From Lunatibacter salilacus (GTDB taxonomy: Bacteria; Bacteroidota; Bacteroidia; Cytophagales; Cyclobacteriaceae): a DNA stretch of 64,000 bases. The stretch's first letter is position 1. Each line of letters starts with the position of its first letter. The translations under genes were made by a program, and so were the position numbers. Below, piece by piece: positions 34,975-44,305 of the stretch. The notes under the pieces are model-generated. The model saw nothing but the letters and a program-made list of their open reading frames with translations. It was not told the DNA's origin and ran no database searches. The DNA lies in contig NZ_VOLC01000009.1 of assembly GCF_009797935.1 (NCBI RefSeq), positions 124,001-188,000 of the forward strand. The letters run 5' to 3'.

Positions 34975-36192
34975 ATGACAGACCTTCGAATAAACTCTGA
35001 GTACGGCACACTGAAATCTGTATTGATGCACAGACCGGGAAAAGAAATAGATCGGCTTACTCCCTACAATAAACACCTGCTTCTCTTTGAAGACGTGCCG
35101 TATCTGGAGGAGATGCAAAAGGAGCATGACTATTTCCGTAGTCTATTGATACAAGCTACCGGGGCTAAAGTGTATTTGTTTCATGAACTTCTAATGGAAA
35201 TTCTGACAAACAAGACATTGCTTCGGCAGCTCCTGTCAGAAGCTTTACAAAAATACCGCCTGGGACATTTGGTAGATGACCTGATGGAAAAGCTCTCAAC
35301 CTCAGAATGTGCCACGGCATTGATCGCAGGTCTAAAGGTCCATGAGGCCAAAAGGAAAATGGAGGGATTGCAGTTGGAAGAGTTGATGGACTTTGCTTAT
35401 TTGATTCCCCCAAGTCCCAACTTATATTTTCAACGCGATACCGCTGCAGTCACTCCAGGGGGGGTGATGTTTTCGAGCATGAAGATGGAGGAACGGCAGC
35501 GGGAGGCAAATATGGTCCGCAGCGTCTTTGAAAATCACGGGATCTTTCGTGATCAAATTCATACGGTCTATCCGTTGGAGAGCCACAGCAATCCTCCCAG
35601 TATAGAAGGGGGGGATGTAATCATTTTATCCGAAAAAGCCATTGCCGTGGGGCATTCCGAGAGAACAGATGAGAAAGCCATTTATCATTTGGCCAAGCGG
35701 GTGATTTCTGAAGGCACCATTGAAAGGGTTTACATGGTGCAGCTGCCCAAAAAGCGAAATTTTATGCACTTGGATACCGTTTTTACCATTCTGGATGAAA
35801 ATCTCATTCTTACTTACCCGGATGCGTTAGATGCTGTAGTACAAACGGCCGTCTATACCTTTAAAGCACATGATAATGATCAGGTTCATGTAAAAAAAAC
35901 GATATTGTCAGACTCGTTGGCAACTATTCTTCAAAAAGAAATTTCCCATCTCCAGATTATCCATACGGGCAATGGTAATCCGGATTATGCACTTCGGGAA
36001 CAGTGGTTTGACGGGGCTAATGTGCTGACCATAGGGCCGAGACGGGTGATCTCCTATAGCCGAAACAAACATACCAACCGGGCATTAAGGGATGTTGGCG
36101 TTGAAGTCTTGGATATACCTTCTTCCGAACTGTCAAGAGGGCTAGGCGGACCACGCTGCATGACCATGCCCATAGAGCGGTCTTTGGTTTAA
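34975..36192 (+). CDS. arcA: Arginine deiminase
   Basis: A 405-residue hydrolase that converts arginine to citrulline and ammonia, first step of the deiminase pathway. Family motifs: EYGTLKSVLMHRPG at the N terminus, PNLYFQRD with the substrate Asp, IEGGDVII, FMHLDTVFT with the catalytic His, and the nucleophile Cys395 in GGPRCMTMP. ATG 34975 is preferred to the adjacent TTG. No ornithine transcarbamylase, carbamate kinase or antiporter gene is near, so it may feed citrulline elsewhere or lower local arginine; that is inference. Confidence 0.94.
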   Translation: MTDLRINSEYGTLKSVLMHRPGKEIDRLTPYNKHLLLFEDVPYLEEMQKEHDYFRSLLIQATGAKVYLFHELLMEILTNKTLLRQLLSEALQKYRLGHLVDDLMEKLSTSECATALIAGLKVHEAKRKMEGLQLEELMDFAYLIPPSPNLYFQRDTAAVTPGGVMFSSMKMEERQREANMVRSVFENHGIFRDQIHTVYPLESHSNPPSIEGGDVIILSEKAIAVGHSERTDEKAIYHLAKRVISEGTIERVYMVQLPKKRNFMHLDTVFTILDENLILTYPDALDAVVQTAVYTFKAHDNDQVHVKKTILSDSLATILQKEISHLQIIHTGNGNPDYALREQWFDGANVLTIGPRRVISYSRNKHTNRALRDVGVEVLDIPSSELSRGLGGPRCMTMPIERSLV

Positions 36193-36222
36193 CACAAAAA
36201 ATAAGTCCGCACCTAACTCTGA

Positions 36223-38997
36223 CTAAAAGCTGTCAAAGAAGGACCTTCGCCGCGATACTTTTAAATCCCTCAGAATATTTGACTTTACCCGGATATCGAT
36301 GTTATAGCTTGTAAATCGCCCAAACGGTACCCAGTTGACATTCATCTGCCAGCAATGCAGGTCCCGGGCTATACCTATCATGGTCTGTGTAATGTTTTTA
36401 GCAGCCACGTCAAACCCGGAGTTAAAGTTAATTTTCCATTTGTCTGAGAGACTCAAGTCTCCGGATATATTGATCGCTTGGGTTACACTGGTGGTTCCAT
36501 TGGGGGCTTTTCTGTAGGCTAGGTTGTATCCGAAGGTCATGTTCCACGGAATGGACCAGTCAATGTATTGACTGGGATCATTGGCAATCCGATCAATTTC
36601 ATTTTCCACAAATTCATTCAACTGGCCTCCCTGATCAAGGAAATCATTGGTTAGTTCATCCCTCACCTCGCCGGGAGATTTTTCAGTTTTACTTGGATTG
36701 ATGCTTCCGTTAAGATTGAGTGTGGCATTTCTAAGTGTGCCAATCCCCTGCCCACGCCGAAAAGCAAAATCGTTTATCCTGGCCACCGTTTCTTGCTCTC
36801 GTACCTTGTAGGTGCCGGTGGCATAGGGATCCAAGCTTGCGGTAACGTTGACAGATACCCTGTTTTCAAACATGGATGTCCTAGTTGTGAAGTTAATCGG
36901 GGCCAGCTGAAAGGAATCAGCGACAAAGTTATAGTTTGTTTGAATGTTGAATGATTGAAGTAGGGGCACCTTTTTGGTCTGAACTTCCGCAGTATCACTT
37001 TCAGACCTTACTTTGGCTTCCAACACATTCCGAATATTTATACTTAGTGCCTTTGATTCCCCGAGCGGTGCTCCTCCGTAAATGAAATTTTGATAGCGGG
37101 AGATTCGCTGTGTCCTCCCGGTATCGTCTACCTGGACTTCTTGATAAAATCCAAATCGGGGATCCGAAAAATCCGGAGTGGAGTTAAATCCAAAGGTCGG
37201 CTGTATATGATGGCGGATAGCTTCTACCTTGGATCCTTTACCAAAGGTATAAAACCCATAGATATTGGTCGCCATGTTAAAAGACGCATTGTAATACCCC
37301 ACCCGGTTAAATCCCGGTTCTAGGATTCGGTCAAGCCGGGCTTCTTGGGGGTTGTAGTAGTAATTGATTCGGTCCAGGTACCACAGTTCCGTGAAATTCA
37401 TGGAAGCAGTACCGGTAAAAAAACGAAACAGGGTGAAATTGGAAGAAATTGGAACCGTATGCCGGAAGCCGTTATCCGCTTCTCGCAGGAGTTGGGGTAA
37501 ATTGGCGAAGGTAAATGGCAAAATATCCGGAGCTACAGGCTGGTTAAACTCCTCCAACTGGCTCTGCAATAACGTTGGGTCCACACCAAATTCATTGGTG
37601 ACACGGTTGTTGATGGAGTTTTGGGCATTGAAGTTCCAGGCAATGTTTAGCGTTTTAAGGGGCTCAAACTTTATATTGCGAAAGGGATTCTGCCGGTTCA
37701 TGTTGATTGCGATATCAGGTAGAAGTAGATTTACCTCATCCGTGACCTGATTTTGAGAATGCCGCAGATTGGCTGACATGCTGAATGGTGTGCCGGTAAA
37801 GGTTTTGCTGTAAGAGATATTAGAAGAAAAGTCGGAAGACATGTTTTGCTGAAAATTTTGCTGCTGCAATACATTGTCATTGTAGGACTTGGTACCGAAG
37901 TTGGCAGAGGCGGAAAAACGTGAATTCCCCCTTGATTCCGGGGTATGGTTCCAGCGAAGCCAGAATGCGTCATATTCGAGTGGTACCTCAGCCGTCTCCG
38001 GACTTTGAAATTTCTGATAATCGATGTTGAAACCTCCTTTGTACCGATACCGCTTATTATATACGGAGGCGGTCTTGGCACCATAGCCCCCCAGTGAATA
38101 GACTTCCCCCGTTACTTTGGTGTGGATATAGTCATTGAGGGCGAAATAATAGCCAAAATCCCTAAGGAAAAACCCCCTTATTTGCTCCTGCCCGTAGGAA
38201 GGGAAAATGATTCCTGAGACTTTCTCCTCAGGGGTATCTGGAATTATCCCAAAGGGTAGCCCTAGCGGAGTTGGAATGCCGTTGAAATATAAATTAAACG
38301 GTCCTGACACGACTTGCTTTCCCCGAATGGATTTGATCTTGGAAGAAGAAATATGCCAATGCGGCTCCACCAAGTCACAGGTGGTATAAAACCCTTTATT
38401 CAGGTAGATGCTTCCATCCCTTCCCTTTTTTACTGTTTCTCCACGAAGCAGGCCTTCGTCCTGCTGGGTAACCACATCAGTGATGATGGCTTTGCTGGTT
38501 TTGAAATTATACCGCATGTCTTTGCGGATTTCGTATATACTTTGCCCTTCCTTGAACATGGGAGTTCCCTGGATTACGCCGGTCGTGTCTTTTAGACCTG
38601 AAGCAAACAGTTCGCTTTTTTCCCAATCGATAACAATGTAATCCGCATCCAGTCTGATTTCTCCATATTCAAACCAAGCTTCTTTGTACAAAAAAACTTT
38701 ATTGGCCGTAAAATCCGACACAATGCTATCTTCGGCAAAATAATTGATAATGGTTACAATATCACCTACCTGTTGAACTTTTGCACTATCTTCGGCTAAA
38801 ATGAGATCATCTACGTTTAATATACTATCTGGAAGAGCTATAATGGTAGTGTCCGGAAAAACCAGCGGGTTGATCAAGGTATCAGGGGCAATTAGAACTC
38901 TTTCCGAAGGCCTGGTTGCCGGCTCTTGGCCGGAAACGGGCTTATGGAAAAAGAGGAGCAAGGAAATGGAAAGAAAAACGAGCTTAATATAATGCAC
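36223..38997 (-). CDS. LptD-like outer-membrane LPS assembly protein
   Basis: A 924-residue outer-membrane beta-barrel with a signal peptide (ending VSGQ). Residues about 70-230 match the OstA-like periplasmic domain: VTIINYFAEDSI, ADYIVIDWEKSELFASG and RGETVKKGRDGSIYLNKG, followed by the characteristic FYTTCDLVEPHWH segment that leads into the LptD barrel. Long stretches of alternating hydrophobic/polar residues and many Tyr/Phe-bounded strands follow. It is the Bacteroidota form lacking the conserved four-cysteine network of E. coli LptD (only one Cys pair region is evident). It diverges from the amidase gene over only 64 bp. Confidence 0.85.
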   Translation of the reverse strand: MHYIKLVFLSISLLLFFHKPVSGQEPATRPSERVLIAPDTLINPLVFPDTTIIALPDSILNVDDLILAEDSAKVQQVGDIVTIINYFAEDSIVSDFTANKVFLYKEAWFEYGEIRLDADYIVIDWEKSELFASGLKDTTGVIQGTPMFKEGQSIYEIRKDMRYNFKTSKAIITDVVTQQDEGLLRGETVKKGRDGSIYLNKGFYTTCDLVEPHWHISSSKIKSIRGKQVVSGPFNLYFNGIPTPLGLPFGIIPDTPEEKVSGIIFPSYGQEQIRGFFLRDFGYYFALNDYIHTKVTGEVYSLGGYGAKTASVYNKRYRYKGGFNIDYQKFQSPETAEVPLEYDAFWLRWNHTPESRGNSRFSASANFGTKSYNDNVLQQQNFQQNMSSDFSSNISYSKTFTGTPFSMSANLRHSQNQVTDEVNLLLPDIAINMNRQNPFRNIKFEPLKTLNIAWNFNAQNSINNRVTNEFGVDPTLLQSQLEEFNQPVAPDILPFTFANLPQLLREADNGFRHTVPISSNFTLFRFFTGTASMNFTELWYLDRINYYYNPQEARLDRILEPGFNRVGYYNASFNMATNIYGFYTFGKGSKVEAIRHHIQPTFGFNSTPDFSDPRFGFYQEVQVDDTGRTQRISRYQNFIYGGAPLGESKALSINIRNVLEAKVRSESDTAEVQTKKVPLLQSFNIQTNYNFVADSFQLAPINFTTRTSMFENRVSVNVTASLDPYATGTYKVREQETVARINDFAFRRGQGIGTLRNATLNLNGSINPSKTEKSPGEVRDELTNDFLDQGGQLNEFVENEIDRIANDPSQYIDWSIPWNMTFGYNLAYRKAPNGTTSVTQAINISGDLSLSDKWKINFNSGFDVAAKNITQTMIGIARDLHCWQMNVNWVPFGRFTSYNIDIRVKSNILRDLKVSRRRSFFDSF

Positions 38998-39061
38998 CGA
39001 TTATTTCTGTTTGCTTCAAAAATTTACAAATTTTGCGTAAAGTTAATCTTATTAACAGTTT

Positions 39062-39862
39062 ATGAAACGAAGGAGAGCTAAAAATATTCTTATAATTTCC
39101 CTACTTACTTTTTCCCTAATCATGACAGGTTTTTTACCGACGGGAGAACGGGCCTCGGAGTTTAAATTAAGACGGGTAGTCATAGATGCGGGGCACGGAG
39201 GAAAGGACCCCGGCACGGTAGGTAAAACCTCCCGGGAAAAGGACGTGGCCCTTTCTTTGGCTTTAAAGTTGGGTCAGTACATCGAGGAATTGATGCCAGA
39301 AGTAGAAGTGATTTATACCCGAAAGTCAGATACTTTTATTGAGCTGAAAGAACGTGCGAGCATCGCCAATCGCAACAGAGCTGATCTTTTCATTTCAATA
39401 CATTGCAACGCAACCACTACCGGGGGTGTTTATGGTACCGAAACGTTTGTCATGGGGAACAAAAACTTCAATGCCAATTTTGAAATTGTAAAACGTGAAA
39501 ACGCCGTGATCTTATTGGAGGATGACTATGAGGAAAATTATGAAGGGTTTGACCCTAAATCTCCGGAGTCCTACATGATGTTTAATCTCATGCAAAAGGC
39601 CTATTTCGCCAATAGCCTCTCCCTCGCGGAAAAAATCGAAAATGATTTTGTTACCCGGGTAAACCGTAGCAGCAGGGGAGTGAAGCAGGCACCCTTTTAT
39701 GTTCTTTGGACCACAAGCATGCCCAGCGTATTGGTTGAAGTAGGATTCCTATCCAACGCAAATGAAGAAAGGTATTTGAATAGCAAGGACGGCCAAACCT
39801 ACATTGCTTCTGGGCTGTTTAGGGCTGTAAAAGCCTATAAAGAAGAAATCGAATCGCTGTAG
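39062..39862 (+). CDS. N-acetylmuramoyl-L-alanine amidase (AmiC-like, Amidase_3)
   Basis: A 266-residue zinc amidase that cleaves the glycan-peptide bond of peptidoglycan. It has a leader-like N-terminal hydrophobic segment (ILIISLLTFSLIMTGF) and the Amidase_3 motifs: RRVVIDAGHGGKDPG with the first His, the zinc Glu region in REKDVALSLALKL, DLFISIHCNAT with the second His, and VLVEVGFLSNANEE with the catalytic Glu. A short autoinhibitory-helix-like insertion sits between (KRENAVILLEDDYEEN). It is followed 18 bp later by the SirB1-like gene on the same strand. Confidence 0.92.
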   Translation: MKRRRAKNILIISLLTFSLIMTGFLPTGERASEFKLRRVVIDAGHGGKDPGTVGKTSREKDVALSLALKLGQYIEELMPEVEVIYTRKSDTFIELKERASIANRNRADLFISIHCNATTTGGVYGTETFVMGNKNFNANFEIVKRENAVILLEDDYEENYEGFDPKSPESYMMFNLMQKAYFANSLSLAEKIENDFVTRVNRSSRGVKQAPFYVLWTTSMPSVLVEVGFLSNANEERYLNSKDGQTYIASGLFRAVKAYKEEIESL

Positions 39863-39880
39863 GAATTTAATCTACCGCTT

Positions 39881-40720
39881 ATGGATATAAATGAAAACGA
39901 ACTGAAAGCCTTGGTATCCCTGCTGGATGACACCGATAAGGAGGTCAAAGAACATGTCAGGGATAGGATCATTTCTTTGGGAAGTCAAATTATTCCTTTT
40001 TTGGAACAAACTTGGGAAAACAGTTTCAACCCGGATATTCAGAAAGAGATCGAGGATCTGGTACATGAGCTTCAGTTTTCTCTTCTCAAGGAGCGACTTA
40101 CTGAATGGAAACAGTCATCAGAGCAGGACTTGTTGACAGGGTTATGGATCATAAATACCTATCAGTATCCTGATTTGGATTTTGATCAGCTTAATGCGAC
40201 CATGCATCAGATCTATTTTGAAGTCTGGACATCTTTCAAAAACGATGCCCCTCCCTACGAAAAAATCCGAACCATAAACAGTGTGCTTTTTAATGACCTT
40301 AAATTTGCCGCAAACACTAAAAATTTTCATTCACCGGGCAACAGTATGTTGAGTAATGTGCTGGATTCAAAAAGGGGGAATCCGATCAGCCTATGTGCCG
40401 TTTATTTATTGGTAGCCAGGAAGCTTGGATTACCCATTTATGGAGTAAACCTCCCGAATTTGTTTGTCTTGACCTACAAATCAGACAACTTAACCGTATA
40501 TATTAATGCGTTTAACAAAGGGTTGATCTTTTCCCGGCAGGATATTCACAACTACCTGGAACACTTAAAACTGGAGCCTAAGGACGAGTTTTTTGAACCT
40601 TGCGAGAATGAAGTCATCATGAAAAGAACTCTTCGAAATCTCATTTATGCCTTTGACAAGATTGGTGAATTGGATAAAAAGCAGGAAGTGGAGGAGCTGA
40701 TGGATATTCTAGACCGATAA
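39881..40720 (+). CDS. SirB1-like transglutaminase-fold protein
   Basis: A 279-residue cytoplasmic protein. Residues 1-70 are helical, HEAT-like (LKALVSLLDDTDKEVKEHVR), and the rest matches the SirB1/transglutaminase-like family (KRGNPISLCAVYLLVARKLGLPIYGVNLP). The family's usual GHF histidine position reads NLF (Leu194), and no clear catalytic triad is visible, so it is probably non-enzymatic, although Cys172 lies at the position where active transglutaminase relatives may carry a nucleophile. It overlaps nothing and probably shares the amidase transcript. Confidence 0.8.
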   Translation: MDINENELKALVSLLDDTDKEVKEHVRDRIISLGSQIIPFLEQTWENSFNPDIQKEIEDLVHELQFSLLKERLTEWKQSSEQDLLTGLWIINTYQYPDLDFDQLNATMHQIYFEVWTSFKNDAPPYEKIRTINSVLFNDLKFAANTKNFHSPGNSMLSNVLDSKRGNPISLCAVYLLVARKLGLPIYGVNLPNLFVLTYKSDNLTVYINAFNKGLIFSRQDIHNYLEHLKLEPKDEFFEPCENEVIMKRTLRNLIYAFDKIGELDKKQEVEELMDILDR

Positions 40721-40768
40721 GTTCTTTATTTTTTTTTAGAAAACGCAGCATTGAAATAGACTAGAAAT

Positions 40769-41365
40769 TTATCGCAGCTGCCGAATATTACACCCTACCG
40801 CACGGGTGGAGGCGGGACTTGGACTTTTTCGTGCAAGCAAATTCGTCAGCGCATTTTCCAAGTATTTCATCTGGGCACTTTCGGGGGATTGTGGGTTATT
40901 GTCTATTGCTCCTTTGTACACCACAGCATAGCCAGTCGGACCTTGGGTGATGACTACTGCTTCTGGGATTTTTGTCACCTGTAAATAGGTAGCTAGTGAT
41001 TGCTGCGTATCCATTAAATAGGGCATCGCATATCCCCTTTCCTTTGCAACTCTCGCCATGGTTTCCTGACTTTCTGAAGTCCCAAGGAATACATGTGGGT
41101 TTACCAGCGCAAATACTACTCCTAGTGGAGAAAACTCATCATTGAGAGCAGTTATCCTATCTTCATAAAGTTTAGAAAACGGACAGGTAATGCTCGAAAA
41201 AATCAAGACCACACCTTTCGCAGAGCGATGTTGCTCCCATGAAAAGTTTTCACCGCTTACCGCATCTGTTAGCTCAATGTTAGATATGCGCTGTCCTAAA
41301 GCATCAGCTAGCCCCATCCACCCCAATAGGATCAGTTTACCGAAAAACAGAATTGATCTACCCAT
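40769..41365 (-). CDS. Thioredoxin-fold redoxin, exported
   Basis: A 198-residue protein of the AhpC/TSA-redoxin superfamily. ATG 41365 gives a clean signal peptide (MGRSILFFGKLILLG, ending ALGQ); the TTG start 14 codons upstream would put a charged segment first and is rejected. The redox segment reads SSITCPFSKLYEDRI: one cysteine followed by PFS instead of a CxxC pair, as in single-cysteine redoxins that accept peroxides or transfer thiols. IPEAVVI has the cis-proline region. It converges with the SirB1-like gene. Function is uncertain. Confidence 0.8.
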   Translation of the reverse strand: MGRSILFFGKLILLGWMGLADALGQRISNIELTDAVSGENFSWEQHRSAKGVVLIFSSITCPFSKLYEDRITALNDEFSPLGVVFALVNPHVFLGTSESQETMARVAKERGYAMPYLMDTQQSLATYLQVTKIPEAVVITQGPTGYAVVYKGAIDNNPQSPESAQMKYLENALTNLLARKSPSPASTRAVGCNIRQLR

Positions 41366-41452
41366 TACAACCTTTCGTCTAGTATTTTTACTCTCCAAAT
41401 TCGCCAATAAGTTAGCTAAAAATTCCCAGTATTTGAGAAGATCTTTTCAATT

Positions 41453-42082
41453 TTACCAAATGGTATAGGTCAAAATCATATCCCCTTCCCGAATTACCCG
41501 AACAAGGTAATGGTGATCGGAACTGCCGGTTGCATAAATCCTTCCTTTGATTTCCCGATCTTGGGAAGAGAATGGTTGCAACAATATATTTTGCCTCAAA
41601 CTTATCCCCTTTCTTCCCTGACATTTAAAGATACTTTCCTTTGCAGACCAAGCGATGGTATGCATCAAAACATCATTATCCAAAAACTCCTGTTCCGAAG
41701 GATCTAAATACTTTGGTCCAAGGGGTACTGCCTTTTCCCTAATTTTCTCCAAATCAATGCCAACTGGCATTTCTTTATGAAATATGGCGGCGGCTATGTC
41801 ATAACTGTGCGTGAGCGAAACATATCCGTAACCATCCATGGGATAGGATTTCCCGTGAGAATCTTTGTAGAAGCCCGGATAGGGAAGCTGAATCAGTTCC
41901 AGTGCAGCCTTTATCGCTAACCTTGCTCCCTTCCACTCTATTTTTTTATGCGGATGGCTTATATTTGAGTAGGACAATTTTTCTCTAAAACTCAAAAAAT
42001 CCAACTCATTATGGTGTTGTAAATGAATATTATTAACGGCAATAGCTGATAACGGACTTATTTTTTCTAATTTTGTTTGCAT
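41453..42082 (-). CDS. 4'-phosphopantetheinyl transferase superfamily protein
   Basis: A 209-residue enzyme of the Sfp/AcpS-type superfamily that attaches the coenzyme A phosphopantetheine arm to carrier proteins. VGIDLEKI at 107-114 and WSAKESIFK at 145-153 are the two magnesium/CoA motifs, with Asp110 and Glu149 as key residues. The start ATG 42082 is chosen over an upstream alternative because it begins close to the fold. No polyketide or peptide synthase is nearby, so the carrier is unknown. It diverges from the WD40 gene over 41 bp. Confidence 0.87.
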   Translation of the reverse strand: MQTKLEKISPLSAIAVNNIHLQHHNELDFLSFREKLSYSNISHPHKKIEWKGARLAIKAALELIQLPYPGFYKDSHGKSYPMDGYGYVSLTHSYDIAAAIFHKEMPVGIDLEKIREKAVPLGPKYLDPSEQEFLDNDVLMHTIAWSAKESIFKCQGRKGISLRQNILLQPFSSQDREIKGRIYATGSSDHHYLVRVIREGDMILTYTIW

Positions 42083-42123
42083 GCGAATGACGGAGGTGGA
42101 GGTGATTATATTAATTGCAATAT

Positions 42124-43032
42124 ATGGCAAAAATTCAAGTTAATAAACTTCATTCCCTCACTGGACACAATCACTCTATTTTTGCCCTGACTGAAGGAAG
42201 TGATCCGCAGTATTTTTATACAGGAGCCGGCGATGGGATGGTAGTGGAATGGGATCTCGATCAGCCCAAGGACGGAAAGCTGTTGGCCAATTTGCCGAAT
42301 TCCGTATATGCCCTAGCCGTCGACCCTCTTCGCAATCTTTTATTTATAGGCCATAATTTTGAAGGAATACATGTCATAGACCTCGCCAACAAAGAGGAAC
42401 TGTGGTCCCTTAAGCTTACCTCTAGTGCCATTTTTGACATTAAAGTACAAGGAGATCTACTCTATGTTGCTACCGGGGATGGAGTGCTTCTGGTAATAGA
42501 CATTAGGGAAAGATCACCTCTAAAGCACATCAAACTCAGTGATTCGTCTCTTCGAGTTCTGGCCTTTAATCCGAAGGGGGATCAGGTGGCTGTTGGCAGT
42601 AGTGATAACTCGGTAACCATACTACACACAGATGGCCTTCTCCCTATTACCCGGCTGGAAGCCCATACTAACTCGGTGTTTGCCTTGGAGTATTCTCCAG
42701 ATGGAAGGGTACTGATCAGTGGAGGAAGGGATGCTACTCTGAGTATTTGGGACGCTCACACCTATGAGCAATCAGAACGTATCGTGGCGCACATGTATGC
42801 CATTAATTTTCTTACCTTTCGGGAGGATGGCAAATATTTTGTAACTTGTAGCATGGACAAATCCATCAAAATTTGGGATGCCCATACCTATCAACTCTTA
42901 AAAGTAATCGATAAGGGTAGGCACGCAGGTCACGGTACCTCCATTAACAAAGTAATCTGGAGTCACCACAGGCAACACATCATTGCCTGCAGCGACGACC
43001 GGACTGTATCAATTTGGGATTTAGAATTTTAG
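42124..43032 (+). CDS. WD40-repeat beta-propeller protein
   Basis: A 302-residue cytoplasmic protein, mostly seven WD40-like blades with TLSIWDAHTYEQ and KIKIWDAHTYQL as the clearest (blades 5 and 6, which are close copies) and SIWDLEF closing the ring. ATG 42124 is used; the TTG three codons upstream is not needed. It is probably a protein-interaction scaffold; no catalytic domain is fused. It is followed by the repeat element that starts divIVA. Confidence 0.9.
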   Translation: MAKIQVNKLHSLTGHNHSIFALTEGSDPQYFYTGAGDGMVVEWDLDQPKDGKLLANLPNSVYALAVDPLRNLLFIGHNFEGIHVIDLANKEELWSLKLTSSAIFDIKVQGDLLYVATGDGVLLVIDIRERSPLKHIKLSDSSLRVLAFNPKGDQVAVGSSDNSVTILHTDGLLPITRLEAHTNSVFALEYSPDGRVLISGGRDATLSIWDAHTYEQSERIVAHMYAINFLTFREDGKYFVTCSMDKSIKIWDAHTYQLLKVIDKGRHAGHGTSINKVIWSHHRQHIIACSDDRTVSIWDLEF

Positions 43033-43039
43033 CTATATG

Positions 43040-43131
43040 AAATCGAGCATGACGCAGGCGCCAAACAGAGGGATGATTATAAAACATGCGAGATTCCATG
43101 TGGCAATTAAAAAACAAATAATAATCACATG
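43040..43131 (+). repeat. Third copy of the AAATCGAGCATGACG element, ending at the divIVA start codon
   Basis: This 92-bp copy matches the two copies at 29763-29964 and ends in CACATG, whose ATG (43129-43131) is the divIVA start. The hairpin arm is changed from CGTCA to CGCCA. Preceding ATG 43037-43039 opens a 31-codon frame that ends with TGA at 43130-43132, overlapping the divIVA start as ATGA. Confidence 0.82.
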
Positions 43132-43926
43132 AAAATTACCCCTTTAGACATTCGTCAGAAAACCTTCGAAAAACAAATCCGGGGCTACGACAAAGATGAA
43201 GTTTCTTCCTTTTTAATCTACCTCTCCCAGGAATGGGAAAAAGTGATGGAGGAAAAAAACATGCTCCAAATGAAGTATGAGCAGGCTGATAAAGAATCAC
43301 GGAAATTGCGGGAAATCGAAGACTCGCTCTTCAAGACGCTAAAGACTGCAGAAGACACGGGCGCAAGTATAATAGAGCATGCCAATAAAACAGCGGATCT
43401 GATACTCAAGGAAGCTCAGATGAATGCAGATCTGATGGAATCTGATTCCAAGGGCAAGGCCCGTAATTTACTGGAGCAGGCGGAAAATCAATCCCGGGAA
43501 ATCATCGAGGACCTGAAAGACGAAGTAAGATCGCTAGTAGACAGTTACTCGTTTCTGGTCAATCAGCGGGAAAGCATTCTCAAAAACATTAAAAATTTGG
43601 CCAACGATACCCTGGAAAATGTCAGGCAAAATCAGGATGAATTTCAAAAAATTGACCTTTCCATCCACACTCAAAGGGTAAAGGAGCTTCAAAGGAGAGG
43701 AAATTACCAAGGCACTCCCAGTCTGCCATCCGCAGAACAGCCTTCTTCCAGTTTAAGCAAGGAAGCAGAATCTTTTCCTGAAATCAATGAGGAAAGTGGT
43801 ATCGAGGAGAAGCCGGAACCACCTTATTCCAGGGAACCTGAAGCAACGAATCCAATCGAAAAGGAAGAAACTTCAAATAAGCCTAATGAAAGAAATACAG
43901 GATCCTTTTTTGACCAGTTTGATTAA
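43129..43926 (+). CDS. DivIVA-domain protein
   Basis: A 265-residue coiled-coil protein. The N terminus MKITPLDIRQKTFEKQIRGYDKDEVSSFL matches the DivIVA/GpsB membrane-binding head (here quoted as ITPLDIRQKTFEKQI). Residues about 30-180 form long heptad-rich coiled coils, and the C-terminal 80 residues are disordered, Glu/Pro/Ser-rich (EKPEPPYSREPEATNPIEKEE quoted part PEPPYSREPE), ending in FFDQFD. Such proteins sense curved membranes or organise division or polar sites; the role here is inference. Its last base overlaps the start of folB (TAATG). Confidence 0.87.
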   Translation: MKITPLDIRQKTFEKQIRGYDKDEVSSFLIYLSQEWEKVMEEKNMLQMKYEQADKESRKLREIEDSLFKTLKTAEDTGASIIEHANKTADLILKEAQMNADLMESDSKGKARNLLEQAENQSREIIEDLKDEVRSLVDSYSFLVNQRESILKNIKNLANDTLENVRQNQDEFQKIDLSIHTQRVKELQRRGNYQGTPSLPSAEQPSSSLSKEAESFPEINEESGIEEKPEPPYSREPEATNPIEKEETSNKPNERNTGSFFDQFD

Positions 43927-44303
43927 TGGGAAGGGTATCACTGGAAGGGATTGAATTTCACGCCTATCATGGCGTGTTTTCAGAAGAAAAAAAATTGGGT
44001 AACCGATTCACAGTAGACATACATGTGGAGACGGACTTCCAGCAAGCCATGCTGAATGATGACCTCAAGTCTACGGTGGACTACTATAAGGTATATCAAA
44101 TTGCAAAATCCCATATGCAGGAGCCTGTTAAATTGCTGGAACATCTGGCGCATTTGATGATCCAGGATATTTTGAAGACATACCCTGACCTGTTAGCGGT
44201 TCAAATTGTCATCAAAAAACATAATCCAGCCCTGGGAGGGGTAGTGAATTATTCGGTAGTAGAGGTCACCTATCCAGACGATTATGAGGCTTCTCAGCAG
44301 TAA
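43926..44303 (+). CDS. folB: Dihydroneopterin aldolase
   Basis: A 125-residue folate-pathway enzyme converting 7,8-dihydroneopterin to 6-hydroxymethyl-dihydropterin. Signatures: GIEFHAYHGVFSEEKKLGNRFTVDI (first part IEFHAYHGV), the catalytic lysine in VIKKHNPALGG and the STVDYYKVYQI segment. Normal length. It is translationally coupled to divIVA by a one-base overlap and precedes the DUF4268 gene by two bases, forming a three-gene operon with no evident functional link. Confidence 0.92.
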   Translation: MGRVSLEGIEFHAYHGVFSEEKKLGNRFTVDIHVETDFQQAMLNDDLKSTVDYYKVYQIAKSHMQEPVKLLEHLAHLMIQDILKTYPDLLAVQIVIKKHNPALGGVVNYSVVEVTYPDDYEASQQ

Positions 44304-44305
44304 TC

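Noticed and set aside
41366-41407. Earlier TTG start of the redoxin gene
   Set aside because: It would put a charged 14-residue segment before the signal peptide; ATG 41365 gives a normal signal.
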